Assembly (NCBI RefSeq): GCF_029846235.1 | Contig: NZ_JARVWP010000021.1 | Coordinates: 87,634 to 151,633, forward strand | Direction: 5' to 3' | DNA: 64,000 nt | From: Bradyrhizobium sp. CER78 | Lineage (GTDB): Bacteria > Pseudomonadota > Alphaproteobacteria > Rhizobiales > Xanthobacteraceae | Part shown: positions 24,306 to 32,400 of the stretch, in pieces | Position numbering within the stretch: position 1 is the stretch's first letter | Layout: the number at the start of each line of letters is the position of its first letter | Translations under genes and position numbers: made by a program | The notes under the pieces: model-generated | Seen by the model: only the letters and a program-made list of their open reading frames with translations | What the model was told of the DNA's origin: nothing | Databases searched by the model: none

Positions 24306-25361
24306 ATGGCGTCCACGGATGATCCGACCCCGGCTTCGCGCGGCGGCAGGGGTTTTGCGAAGGCGCGCGCGGCCCTTGATGGCCTGCGCAGCCATGCCGG
24401 CTTCTGGCTGAAGGCGCTGTCGCAGCCGACCATCGATCTCACCCTGCGCACCCAGGCCGGCCAGCGCACCCGGATCGTCGAGTCGCCGGGGCTGTCGCTG
24501 TCGAAGGACGAGCTCGACGCGCTGGTCGGGCAGCTGCGCATCGTTGCCGCCAAGACGCTGCCCGAGGAGAGCCTGACCTACGGCATCTTCTCCGGCGAGC
24601 CGGAGCGGCTGTCGCGTGCTGTCATCACCCTGATCTCGGAGGAGGACACCGGCCGGCCAATCGCCTTCAACGCGCTGTCGGTGATGGACGTGCCGCTCGA
24701 CGGCGAGCCCGTTGAAGTGACCCATCTCGGCCTCGTGATGGTCGATCCCGACGTGCGCGGGCAGGGGCTGTCCTGGGTGCTGTATGGCCTGACCGCGTTG
24801 GTGCTGTTCGCCCGCGACGGGCTGCGGCCGAAATGGATCTCCAACGTCACCCAGGTGCCGGCCGTGGTCGGCATGGTCAGCGACACCTTCTCGGACGTGT
24901 TTCCGTCGCCGCTGCCGGGCGCGCGGCAGAGTTTTGCACATCTGCAGCTCGCGCGCGGCATCATGGCAAAGCATCGCGCGGTGTTCGGCGTCGGCGAGGA
25001 GGCCGGCTTCGACGAGGCACGCTCGGTGATCACCAACGCCTATACCGGCGGCTCGGACGCGCTGAAGAAGACTTTTGAGATCGCACCGAAGCATCGCAAT
25101 GCCGTCTACAACGAATTCTGCGAACGCGAGCTGGATTACGGCCCCGGCGACGATGTGCTGCAGCTCGGCCGCGTCGATCTCGCCGGTGCGCGCCGTTATG
25201 TCATGAGCGAGGTGCCCTCGGGCTCGCTGCCGGCATTGCTCGCAGCATCGGCGATGCTGGCGTTGCAGCGGCTGGTGCTGCCGGTGGTCTACTGGCTGGA
25301 CGACAGCCGCGCCTTCGGCACGTTGCGGCCGCGCAAGCAGGACAGCGGGGCCGTGCGATGA
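24306..25361 (+). CDS. GNAT-like protein, first gene of an unassigned operon
   Basis: This 351-residue protein has a GNAT acyl-CoA-site motif HLGLVMVDPDVRGQGLSWVL (about residues 140-158; RGQGLS is the pyrophosphate loop) after a long N-terminal region. A hydrophobic helix lies near 307-330, just before the Arg/Lys-rich end. AGGGACAGAGAA precedes ATG 24306. It ends in an ATGA overlap with the E1-like gene. Acyl transfer to an amine is inferred from the motif; GNAT folds also serve as peptide-bond-forming enzymes. I do not recognise the specific family. Confidence 0.75.
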   Translation: MASTDDPTPASRGGRGFAKARAALDGLRSHAGFWLKALSQPTIDLTLRTQAGQRTRIVESPGLSLSKDELDALVGQLRIVAAKTLPEESLTYGIFSGEPERLSRAVITLISEEDTGRPIAFNALSVMDVPLDGEPVEVTHLGLVMVDPDVRGQGLSWVLYGLTALVLFARDGLRPKWISNVTQVPAVVGMVSDTFSDVFPSPLPGARQSFAHLQLARGIMAKHRAVFGVGEEAGFDEARSVITNAYTGGSDALKKTFEIAPKHRNAVYNEFCERELDYGPGDDVLQLGRVDLAGARRYVMSEVPSGSLPALLAASAMLALQRLVLPVVYWLDDSRAFGTLRPRKQDSGAVR

Positions 25362-26233
25362 ACTTCGACTATTATTCCTTCACCGGCCGCAACATCGGGT
25401 TCATCGACGAGCACGAGCAGCAGCTGCTGCGCCAGGCGCGGGTATTCGTCTGCGGCGTCGGCGGCATGGGCGGCGCGGCCTTCATGGCGCTGGCGCGCGC
25501 CGGGGTCGGCAAGTTCGTGATCGCCGACATCGACCGCTTCGAGGTCTCCAACCTGAATCGCCAGGTATTCGCCTTCGCCGACGAGGTCGGCCGCGAAAAG
25601 GCGGAAGTTGCCGCGGAAGCCGCGAAGCGCATCAATCCGACCATCGAGATCGAGGTGCTCGGCGAGAATTGGACCAGCGAGCTCGCCGGGATTGCCGAAC
25701 GCTGTCCTGTCATCGTCAACGGCATGGACGACATCGCCGCCGGCGTGCATCTGTACCGGACGGCCAAACGCGCCGAGTCGACCGTGATCGACGCCTATAT
25801 GTCGCCGCTGCCGTCGGTGATCGTGGTGCGCCCACGCGATCCGCGGCCCGAGCAGCGCCTCCGTTTTCCCACGCTCGGCAAGGACTGGAAGGCCATTACC
25901 GAGGACGACCGCCGCGCCGCGATGCGTGCCGAGATCGAGCACGTGATGCTGCATTCCTCGTCGCGCAACTATGTCGATCTCGCGATCGCCGGTGAAGTCG
26001 CGGCCGGCCGCCGCAGCCGGATGTCGTTCGCGCCGATGGTGATCTCGACCGGCATGCTGATGGCCTATGAGGCGGTGGCGCTGATCCTCGGCCGCACCTC
26101 CGGCACCGATTGCCGCGGCTGGTTCCTCAACCCGCACCGGCCCGCGATCGAGAAGCCGCGCAATGCGCTGGTCGCCGCCCTGATGCGTCCGCTGGTGCGG
26201 CGGGCGATTGATCAATTGACGGGCGTCGCATGA
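25358..26233 (+). CDS. ThiF/E1-like adenylyltransferase
   Basis: This 291-residue E1-like protein has the Rossmann nucleotide loop GVGGMGG (residues 33-39), the acidic DxD (57-59), the SNLNRQ segment (64-69; Arg that contacts ATP) and a NGMDD acidic turn (121-125). It has no CxxC pairs, so it lacks the zinc site of ThiF/MoeB, and only three Cys (32, 116, about 250). Such proteins adenylate a C-terminal carboxylate, here of an unknown substrate. No ThiS/ubiquitin-like gene is nearby. It overlaps both neighbours by ATGA. Confidence 0.88.
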   Translation: MNFDYYSFTGRNIGFIDEHEQQLLRQARVFVCGVGGMGGAAFMALARAGVGKFVIADIDRFEVSNLNRQVFAFADEVGREKAEVAAEAAKRINPTIEIEVLGENWTSELAGIAERCPVIVNGMDDIAAGVHLYRTAKRAESTVIDAYMSPLPSVIVVRPRDPRPEQRLRFPTLGKDWKAITEDDRRAAMRAEIEHVMLHSSSRNYVDLAIAGEVAAGRRSRMSFAPMVISTGMLMAYEAVALILGRTSGTDCRGWFLNPHRPAIEKPRNALVAALMRPLVRRAIDQLTGVA

Positions 26234-27429
26234 CCTCGGGGGTGATCGCCGATTCCATCGTCAATCTCTGCGGCGCCATCGGCGTCGCGGTGGCGATGAT
26301 GACGTTTTATCGGCGCGATCCCAGGAGCCCGCTGACCCGCCGCCTGCTGCTCGCGCTCGGCGTGATCGCGCTCCTGTTCCTCGACCGTGGCCTGGCATGG
26401 TGGAGCGGAAGCTTTGTGCTCGACCGTCTCTCGGTGATCCCGGCCGCGCTGATTCCCATCGGCGCGCTGATCGTCACCGAGGGCATCCTGCGGCGGCACG
26501 CGCCACGCGCGGTGAAGATCGCCGCGCTCGGCGGCGGCATCGTGCTCGGCCTCGGCGGCACCTTCGGGCTGCAGCGCTTCGCGATGCCCTATGCGATCGC
26601 GCTGGCGCTGTTCCAGCTTCTGGGGTTCGCGACCTGCGCGCTGCTGCTGGCAACGCGCGACCGCGCCGCGCTGATGGCCTCGGAAAACCGCAGCATCGGC
26701 CGCATGGCGGTTGGGGCGCTGGTGGTGATCCCGTTCATCCTCACCGACTTCCGCACGCTGTTTCCCGACATCCCGGTGCGGCTCGGCGCGCTCGGTGCGC
26801 TGCTCACTGTGACCGTGATGCTGATCGCCGGCGGCGGCGCCGAGACGCGCCGCCATGGGCTGGCGATGATGGCGCTGCGGCTGATCTCTTCGGGCCTGCT
26901 TGGCCTCGCCGCCGCCTTCATGGCGCCTGATGTCGATGCCGCGCAGATGGTCCGCTTCGTCGCGGTGGCGATCGCCGGCGTCTTGACCATCGGGCTGATG
27001 ACGGACGCGCTGCGCGCGTTGTTCGAGTCCCAGGAGCCGGGCGTGCTCAATTCGGTCGCGGCGTCGCCGGCGCAGACCAGGGAGCAGCTGATCGCCGAGC
27101 TGGCGCGGCATCCGATCTTCGAAAGCGCGCGGCGTTTCCGTCAGGACGAGCTCGGACCCTACGATCCGCCGCTGCTGCGCGACTTCCTGTCGACGCGGCG
27201 TGTGCTGCGCCGGTCCGAGGCGCCGTGGGGACTCGTGACGACCGACCCGGCCGCCGAGCGCATGGTTTCGCTGATGACTGCCAACAATGCCTCCCATGTC
27301 ATCGTGCTCGGCCATGATCCACTCGACCTGATCGTGCTCGCCGTGCCGGTGACCGCGGCCGATCCCGCCACTGAAACCGCGCTGGCGCTGGTGCGGCGGC
27401 TGCTGGCGTTGACCCCGGAGGCCAAATGA
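26230..27429 (+). CDS. Multi-pass membrane protein with soluble C-terminal domain
   Basis: This 399-residue protein has about seven to eight hydrophobic helices between residues 5 and 255, then a ~140-residue soluble part (RALFESQEPG ... ALTPEAK). That part contains SEAPWGLVTTDPAAERMVSL and SHVIVLGHDPLDLIVLAVPV, which could form a small GAF- or roadblock-like alpha/beta domain; this is a guess. It could be an exporter, anchor or sensor for the operon's product. The gene overlaps both neighbours by ATGA, so its level is tied to the enzymes. Confidence 0.78.
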   Translation: MTSGVIADSIVNLCGAIGVAVAMMTFYRRDPRSPLTRRLLLALGVIALLFLDRGLAWWSGSFVLDRLSVIPAALIPIGALIVTEGILRRHAPRAVKIAALGGGIVLGLGGTFGLQRFAMPYAIALALFQLLGFATCALLLATRDRAALMASENRSIGRMAVGALVVIPFILTDFRTLFPDIPVRLGALGALLTVTVMLIAGGGAETRRHGLAMMALRLISSGLLGLAAAFMAPDVDAAQMVRFVAVAIAGVLTIGLMTDALRALFESQEPGVLNSVAASPAQTREQLIAELARHPIFESARRFRQDELGPYDPPLLRDFLSTRRVLRRSEAPWGLVTTDPAAERMVSLMTANNASHVIVLGHDPLDLIVLAVPVTAADPATETALALVRRLLALTPEAK

Positions 27430-28547
27430 CAACAGAGATCCGGGAGGGCGATCGCAGGGCGGCATTCGACGCCGCCCTCAATGCCTATGGGCCTGACAGC
27501 CTCTACGTGCCGCCGCTGTGGAGCGATTTCGACCGGATGTTCGATGCCGCGAAGAACCCGTTCGTCACCGAAGGCCATGGCCGCTACGCGTTGTTCTCGG
27601 CGCATCGCGACGGCCGGCCGGTCGGCCGCATCGCGGCCTCGATCCACGATGCTTCGAACCGCAAGCATGGCACCCGTCACGGCGCGTTCGGCTTCTTTGA
27701 TTGCATCGACGATGTCGAAGTCGCCGATGCGCTGCTGCGCGCGTCCGAGCAATGGCTGTCGGCGCGCGGCATGAGCCGGATCGCCGGCAATTTCAATCTG
27801 ACGGCGATGCAGCAGATCGGCGTCATGACCGACGGGTTCGACCACGCGCCGTTCACCGACATGATGTGGTCGCCGCCGCATATCGCCCACCACCTCGAAC
27901 GCGCCGGTTACACTGCGACCTTCCCGATGACGACGTTCGAGATCGCGCTCGACGGCGGCAAGCCGGAGCAGTTGCTCGGCGACAAGCAGCGCGCGGTGCT
28001 GGCCGATCCGGATTTCGTCTGGCAGCCGATCAAGCGCTCCGCCTTCAAGGTGCGGCTGGAGGACGCCCGGCTGATCCTCAACGACGGCTTTGCCGACAAC
28101 CCGATGTTTGTGCCGCCGACTGCGGCCGAATATCTGTTCCAGGCCGGCGACATGATGTGGATCATCGACAAGCGGATTTCGACCGTGGTCTATCACCGCG
28201 GCCGGCCCGCCGGCGCGATCATCGTGATCCCCGATCTCAATCCGCTGATCAAGGCGATCGGCGGCCGGATCGGGCTGACCGCGCCGTTCAGATTCGTGCA
28301 GCACCGCATGCTGAACACGCGCGCCGTGCTGATCTATCAGTCGGTCTGCCGCGACCTGCACAATCGCGGTCTCAACGGCGCGATGCTCTACCGCACCGCG
28401 CTGGCGTTGCAGCAGGCCGGCTACCGCACGCTCGGCGGCACCTGGATCGCCGACATCAACGCGCCGTCGCTGCGCCAGGTCGAGAAGGCCGGCGCCACGC
28501 CGCTGCACCGGCTGCATCTGTTCACCAAGCGGTTGGCCGGGGCATGA
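27426..28547 (+). CDS. GNAT-like protein (YghO-like)
   Basis: This 373-residue protein has an N-terminal region DSLYVPPLWSDFDRMFDAAK followed by FSAHRDGRPVGRIAASI and, later, GRPAGAIIVIPDLNPLIKAI. This is the layout of the uncharacterised GNAT-like YghO family, in which two GNAT-type units may be fused. The C-terminal half has AGYRTLGGTWIADINAPSLR, the typical end of a GNAT domain. It overlaps its neighbours by ATGA. With the first gene it gives the operon two different acyltransferase-like enzymes. Substrate unknown. Confidence 0.78.
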   Translation: MTTEIREGDRRAAFDAALNAYGPDSLYVPPLWSDFDRMFDAAKNPFVTEGHGRYALFSAHRDGRPVGRIAASIHDASNRKHGTRHGAFGFFDCIDDVEVADALLRASEQWLSARGMSRIAGNFNLTAMQQIGVMTDGFDHAPFTDMMWSPPHIAHHLERAGYTATFPMTTFEIALDGGKPEQLLGDKQRAVLADPDFVWQPIKRSAFKVRLEDARLILNDGFADNPMFVPPTAAEYLFQAGDMMWIIDKRISTVVYHRGRPAGAIIVIPDLNPLIKAIGGRIGLTAPFRFVQHRMLNTRAVLIYQSVCRDLHNRGLNGAMLYRTALALQQAGYRTLGGTWIADINAPSLRQVEKAGATPLHRLHLFTKRLAGA

Positions 28548-29539
28548 GCGAGCTGACGCCGGATCTGCTGCGTGAGCTGGTCGCGGAGGCGCGGCTGGCG
28601 CCGAGCGTCCACAACATCCAGCCGACCCGCTGGCGCTTGCTCGGCGACGGGCGGCTGGCGCTGGTCGATGCGACCGCCGTCCGCGCACCGGTCGCCGACC
28701 CCGCAGGGCACGATGTGCTCGTCTCGCACGGCGCGGCGCTGGAAGGCATGAGTCTTGCGCTCAACCGCCGCGGCCTCGCCATCACGGCCATGACCACGAT
28801 CGAGCAGACGCTGTCGCCGCAATTTGCCGCGCTTTGCAGCTTTGCGATCAGGCAAGGCGTCGCGCCCGATCCGCTGGCCGGCCATGTGGCGCACCGCATG
28901 TCGTGGCGCGGCAAATTCGTGGCGTCGCCGGATGATCCCGCGCCGTTGGTGCAGCTCGCCGTCGCGCGTGACGATCTGATCTGCATCTGTCATCGCCAAG
29001 CAATCGCGGAGATCGCCGGCTGGGCCGACCAGGCCGAGTTCTCCTTTGTGCACGGCGACGACTATCGGGCCGAACTGCTCGACTGGATGCGGCTGTCGCC
29101 CAGCCATCCGCACTATCTGCTTGATGGCCTCAATCGCGATGCGCTCGCCATGAGCGCGGTCGAGGCCACCGCCGCCCGCTTCGTGCTCGGCAGCCTGTTC
29201 AGGCCGCTCGATCGTCTCGGCCTCGCTGCGGCGCTGCTCGCCGACCGCGCCAAGACCGCCTCGGCCTCGGCGATCGTCCTGTTCTGCCGCCCGGTCGGTG
29301 AGGATCCACTCACGACGGGGCGGCATTTCTACCGCAGCTGGCTGGAGATCGATCGCGCCGGCCTTGTGGCATGCCCGATCTCGGCGCTGGCTGATCACCC
29401 TGAGTTCAACGACCGGCTGCGAAAACTCGGCAAGGTCGGCGCCGACCTGCGCCTCGTCAACGTGTTTCGCGTCGGCCGGCCGGCCAAACCGCTGAAACCG
29501 CGGCATTACCGGTTGCCGGTGGATCGCTTGATCGTCTGA
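28544..29539 (+). CDS. Nitroreductase-like flavoprotein
   Basis: This 331-residue nitroreductase-fold protein has LVAEARLAPSVHNIQPTRWR (residues ~11-30), the N-x-Q-P flavin-site signature of the family, and a C-terminal half with LGSLFRPLDRLGLAAALLAD. Nitroreductase-type flavoproteins include SagB-like azoline dehydrogenases and Acg-type proteins, so an oxidation step in making a modified amino acid or peptide is possible. It is the last gene of the ATGA-coupled operon (start 28544). A small zinc-ribbon gene follows 57 bases later. Confidence 0.8.
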   Translation: MSELTPDLLRELVAEARLAPSVHNIQPTRWRLLGDGRLALVDATAVRAPVADPAGHDVLVSHGAALEGMSLALNRRGLAITAMTTIEQTLSPQFAALCSFAIRQGVAPDPLAGHVAHRMSWRGKFVASPDDPAPLVQLAVARDDLICICHRQAIAEIAGWADQAEFSFVHGDDYRAELLDWMRLSPSHPHYLLDGLNRDALAMSAVEATAARFVLGSLFRPLDRLGLAAALLADRAKTASASAIVLFCRPVGEDPLTTGRHFYRSWLEIDRAGLVACPISALADHPEFNDRLRKLGKVGADLRLVNVFRVGRPAKPLKPRHYRLPVDRLIV

Positions 29540-29595
29540 TCGGTACCCCCTGTCAAAGCTTCACGCGGCCGTGCTAAGAGGCGGCCCGCAAACCA

Positions 29596-29817
29596 ATGAC
29601 CGGTGGGATGATGTCGAAGCAATCGTTGCGCGAGGAGGCGGAACGCCTGATCCGCGAGACCATGGAAAAACGGAACCTGGTCATCAAGCAGGGCACGACC
29701 CGGATCGAGGCGGTCTGCGGCAAATGCGGCGCGCCGAACCGGGTGCAGGCGGAAAAGGGCCAGACCCGCGTCAAGTTCACCTGCAAGAACTGCGACCACA
29801 AGCAGGAAACGCTGTAA
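29596..29817 (+). CDS. Small zinc-ribbon protein
   Basis: This protein of up to 73 residues has a helical N-terminus (LREEAERLIRETMEKRNLV) and two CxxC pairs: VCGKCGAPN and TCKNCDHKQ, 21 residues apart, a zinc-ribbon knuckle layout. The start is uncertain; ATG 29596, 29608 and 29611 are in frame, and GGTGGG lies just before the last two. It follows the five-gene operon on the same strand and may belong to it, but could have its own promoter. A nucleic-acid- or protein-binding role is inferred. Confidence 0.72.
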   Translation: MTGGMMSKQSLREEAERLIRETMEKRNLVIKQGTTRIEAVCGKCGAPNRVQAEKGQTRVKFTCKNCDHKQETL

Positions 29818-29839
29818 GGGCGAGTGGTTCTGTTTGCAC

Positions 29840-29943
29840 CGTCATCCTGAGGTGCGAGCGCAGCGAGCCTCGAAGGATGCACGGCCCGGCCGGTGGCCGT
29901 TCGCCCTTCGAGACGGCCGCTACGCGGCCTCCTCAGGGTGACG
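29840..29943. repeat. Palindromic repeat, CGTCATCCTGAGG family
   Basis: CGTCATCCTGAGGTGCGAG ... CTTCGAGACGGCC ... CTCAGGGTGACGGG with an inner CCGGCCGGTGGCC core. Related copies are at 37696, 40944, 54307 and 61601. It lies in the gap after the zinc-ribbon gene. Confidence 0.88.
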
Positions 29944-29973
29944 GGACACAGAGCTGAGCGTGCGGCTTCAGTT

Positions 29974-30060
29974 CGTAGGATGGGTGGAGCGCAGCGATAC
30001 CCATCAAATGGCGGGCCGCAGGAGAGATGATGGGTATCGCTGCGCTCCACCCATCCCACG
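29974..30060. repeat. Palindromic repeat, CGTAGGATGGGTGGAGCG family
   Basis: Near-perfect inverted repeat: GGATGGGTGGAGCGCAGCG at the left end and CGCTGCGCTCCACCCATCC at the right, around an imperfect centre. A sister family with TAGCGAAGCGTAACCCACC is at 37811-37912. Confidence 0.87.
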
Positions 30061-30085
30061 ATGCCGCGCCCCACAAAGGCTTCCT

Positions 30086-30207
30086 CGTCATTGCGAACCA
30101 ACGGGTCGCGCGAATGCGCGTCCGATGACAGGCTCCGCGAAGCAATCCATCGCTCCGCATGCACGGACGCATGGATTGCTTCGTCGCTTCGCTCCTCGCA
30201 ATGACGG
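30086..30207. repeat. Palindromic repeat, CGTCATTGCGAGG family
   Basis: CGTCATTGCGAACCAACGG ... GAAGCAATCCATCG ... GGATTGCTTCGTCGC ... CTCGCAATGACG. Ends directly at the 3' end of the leftward SDR gene (stop at 30215), where it may act in transcript termination. Confidence 0.87.
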
Positions 30208-30214
30208 GGGGCGT

Positions 30215-31066
30215 TCACTTCCCCTTCACGAACGCCGCGAACGCATCGCCGTAATCCTTGTGCCAGCGCGACAGCGGCGGGCGGTTCTCGACGATGTCGC
30301 CGGCGGCCCAGAGGATGCGGCGTTCGTCGAGCGCGCGGGGCACGTCATTGTCCGGGCAAAGGATATAGAAATCGCCGGCATCGAGGTGCTCGATCATGAA
30401 GTCGACGGTCTGTTCCGCCGTCCAGGCGGCGGCCGGCTTTTCGGTGCGGCCGCGCGCGGTCAGGCCGGTGAAGACGAAACCCGGGATCAACAGATGCGCC
30501 GTGATCTTGCAGCCGTCGGTGTTGCGCAGCTCGTGCTGCAGCGCTTCGGTGAACGCCTTCACGCCGGCCTTGGAGACGTTATAGGCGGGATCGCCCGGCG
30601 GCGTGGTGATGCCCTGCTTGGAGCCGGTGTTGATGATCAGCCCCGGCCGCCCGCGCTTGATCATGTTGGGCGCAAACGCCTGCGCGCCGTTGATCACGCC
30701 CCACAGATTGACGCCAAGGATGCGCTGCCAATTGTCGGATGGGCCGAACATCGCGCTGCCGGGCTGGATGCCGGCATTGTTCATCAAAATATCGGTGCCG
30801 CCGAATTTCTTCGCGACGGCGGCCTCGAGGTTCGCGATTTCATCGGCGCGGCTGACATCGACCGCAGCGGTCATGATATCGGCCGCGCCGCCCGGTGCTG
30901 CGGATGACAGTTTTGCCGCAGCCGCCTTCAGCCTGTCATCGCCGAGATCGACGATGCAGACTTTCATGCCGGCTTCGGCGAACCGCGTCGCTGCGGCAAG
31001 CCCGATGCCGGACGCGCCTCCGGTGATCACGGCAACATGATTGGCTGATATCACGGGGTGGGGCAT
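30215..31066 (-). CDS. SDR-family NAD-dependent dehydrogenase
   Basis: This 283-residue short-chain dehydrogenase/reductase has TGGASGIG (residues ~16-23; the T-G-x3-G-x-G cofactor loop), an acidic residue after the second strand (CIVDLGDD, which favours NAD(H)), NNAGIQ, and the catalytic YNVSK (Tyr/Lys). GGAGACCG lies before ATG 31066. It is flanked by repeats on its 3' side and a degenerate aldehyde dehydrogenase on its 5' side, so an alcohol-to-acid route may once have been complete here. Substrate unknown. Confidence 0.92.
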   Translation of the reverse strand: MPHPVISANHVAVITGGASGIGLAAATRFAEAGMKVCIVDLGDDRLKAAAAKLSSAAPGGAADIMTAAVDVSRADEIANLEAAVAKKFGGTDILMNNAGIQPGSAMFGPSDNWQRILGVNLWGVINGAQAFAPNMIKRGRPGLIINTGSKQGITTPPGDPAYNVSKAGVKAFTEALQHELRNTDGCKITAHLLIPGFVFTGLTARGRTEKPAAAWTAEQTVDFMIEHLDAGDFYILCPDNDVPRALDERRILWAAGDIVENRPPLSRWHKDYGDAFAAFVKGK

Positions 31067-31315
31067 CGGCGGTCTCCGGACACATGTGTGGCTGAGGTTA
31101 GCATAGCGTTTTCAAGCGAAGTGGTTCCCGGTTCGCGTGAAGAAAACGCGTCAAACAAGAGAACCCCTACCTAGCATATCGCGCGCACGACGCAGGCGCA
31201 TGGGAAGTTTTCATGCGCGCTGCCCTCGACAACGCTTGCTCCGCTTTACGGTTTCGCGCCTGCGCTGTAAAATCGCCGATATAACGCTTCCAAAGGACCT
31301 CAGCCGACAATTTGA

Positions 31316-31644
31316 CAGGGAGTGTTCGTCGAGCAGAAGGTCTATGACGAATTCGTCGGCCGTGTCGCCGAGTTCGGCAAGAAGCTGCAGGTCGGCAACG
31401 GTATCGATCCCAACACCCAGATCGGCCCTCTGGTGTCGCAGCAGCAGATGGAGCGCGTGTCGGGCTATCTCACCAGGTCGCAAGGGCGCTGCGCGCCGGA
31501 TCGGTCTGGGTCAATTGCTACCAGGCGATGGACCCCGCGGTGCCGTTCGGCGGCTACAAGATGAACGGCTACGGCCGCGAGTCCGGCAAGCAGCACGTCG
31601 AGGAATATCTCAACGTCAAGGCGGTCTGGATCAAGACGGGCTAG
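31316..31644 (+). pseudogene. Aldehyde dehydrogenase remnant
   Basis: Two pieces of an ALDH gene are fused. The first (31322-31470) reads VFVEQKVYDEFVGRVAEFGK ... QIGPLVSQQQMERVSGYL, the region just after the catalytic Cys. The second (about 31474-31644, other frame) reads HQVARALRAGSVWVNCYQ ... VPFGGYKMNGYGRESGKQ and ends normally with AVWIKTG and a stop. The start, NAD site, catalytic Cys and about 130 residues between the pieces are missing, and the frame shifts at the join near 31471. The protein cannot be functional. Confidence 0.88.
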
Positions 31645-31660
31645 CGCCCGACTCGCTGCT

Positions 31661-31718
31661 TCACCTCTCCCCGCTTGCGGGGAGAGGTCGCCGCGCCCTT
31701 GCGCGGCGGGTGAGGGGG
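31661..31718. repeat. Palindromic repeat, CTCTCCCCGC family, short form
   Basis: TCACCTCTCCCCGCTTGCGG ... GGAGAGGTCGCC, then GCGCCCTTGCGCGGCGGGTGAG. This is the left half of the element seen complete at 7992-8138. It lies 17 bases after the aldehyde dehydrogenase remnant. Confidence 0.82.
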
Positions 31719-31916
31719 TAGATCTCAACGCTCGGCTAGCTCGCGCAGCGAAGCTCGTCACGCCAACGCCCACACGATTTCTGAATATTAGAAATATATC
31801 CCTGATTTGCCCGACGCGTCAAGCTGCGTTGTCGACGCCGGCCGCCGCCGGCTCCTTTGCATGGGGTTGTTTTCGATATTTTCGCAGCGCGTCGCTGTGA
31901 CAACAGCCGTTTGCGT
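31719..31916. other. Intergenic region with probable degraded repeat
   Basis: No gene found. The stretch has a small palindrome TTTCT-N7-AGAAA (31778-31794) followed by ATATATCCCTGATTTGCCCG, a sequence I recall as common in Bradyrhizobium intergenic regions, sometimes near mobile elements. It lies at the 3' end of the leftward ModE-like gene. I cannot say whether it is a transposon scar. Confidence 0.4.
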
Positions 31917-32300
31917 TTACCGCCCCGCGGCCTTCTTCGGCTTGCCGATGTCGCTGCGCAGGGCCTCGAGCTCCTTGCGCACGGCTGACGCCGCGTCGCG
32001 TTCGATCTTGCGGTAGCGCGCCACCAGGGAGAGTCCGAACGGGGTCAGCACCGCGCCGCCGCCGTTCTTGCCGCCGGTCTGCCGCTCCACCGCGGCCTGC
32101 CGGCAGATGCGGTTGATCTCGTCGACCAGGTCCCAGGCGCGCTTGTAGCTCATGTCCATGGCGCGGCCGGCGGCCGAGATCGAGCCGCATTCCTTGATCT
32201 GCTCGAGCAGCAGGATCTTGCCCGGCCCGATCCGGTCCTCGGCATCGAGGTCGATGCGGACACTCAGGGAGGGGAGCGATGAGGCGCTCGATTTCGACAT
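31917..32300 (-). CDS. Short ModE-like winged-helix regulator
   Basis: This 127-residue protein matches the N-terminal DNA-binding half of ModE: GPGKILLLEQIKECGSISAA, GRAMDMSYKRAWDLVDEINR, then a C-terminal GGGAVLTPFGLSLVARYR. It has no TOBE (molybdate-binding) domains, so it cannot sense molybdate in the way full-length ModE does. Members of this short family are often annotated as LysR-type HTH proteins. It is divergent from the Old Yellow Enzyme gene at 32401. The mosBA genes are 13 kb away; a link is possible but not shown. Confidence 0.82.
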   Translation of the reverse strand: MSKSSASSLPSLSVRIDLDAEDRIGPGKILLLEQIKECGSISAAGRAMDMSYKRAWDLVDEINRICRQAAVERQTGGKNGGGAVLTPFGLSLVARYRKIERDAASAVRKELEALRSDIGKPKKAAGR

Positions 32301-32356
32301 GGGAGACCTTCTCTCGGCAACAGATTGCCACTACCTCCTTTTATGAACAAGATGAA

Positions 32357-32372
32357 CCCGTTAGATAACGGG
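32357..32372. promoter_or_regulatory. Palindromic operator candidate
   Basis: CCCGTTA-GA-TAACGGG, a perfect 16-base palindrome between the ModE-like gene (start 32300) and the Old Yellow Enzyme gene (start 32401). The inner GTTA/TAAC resembles the half-sites of ModE boxes. It is a good candidate site for the neighbouring regulator. Inferred. Confidence 0.55.
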
Positions 32373-32400
32373 AAATGACATAAGATTAATTGGGGTAGGC

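Noticed and set aside
29840..30207. Cluster of three inverted repeats considered as a CRISPR or transposon
   Set aside because: The repeats belong to different families, there are no regular spacers, and no transposase is encoded. They match interspersed palindromic elements.
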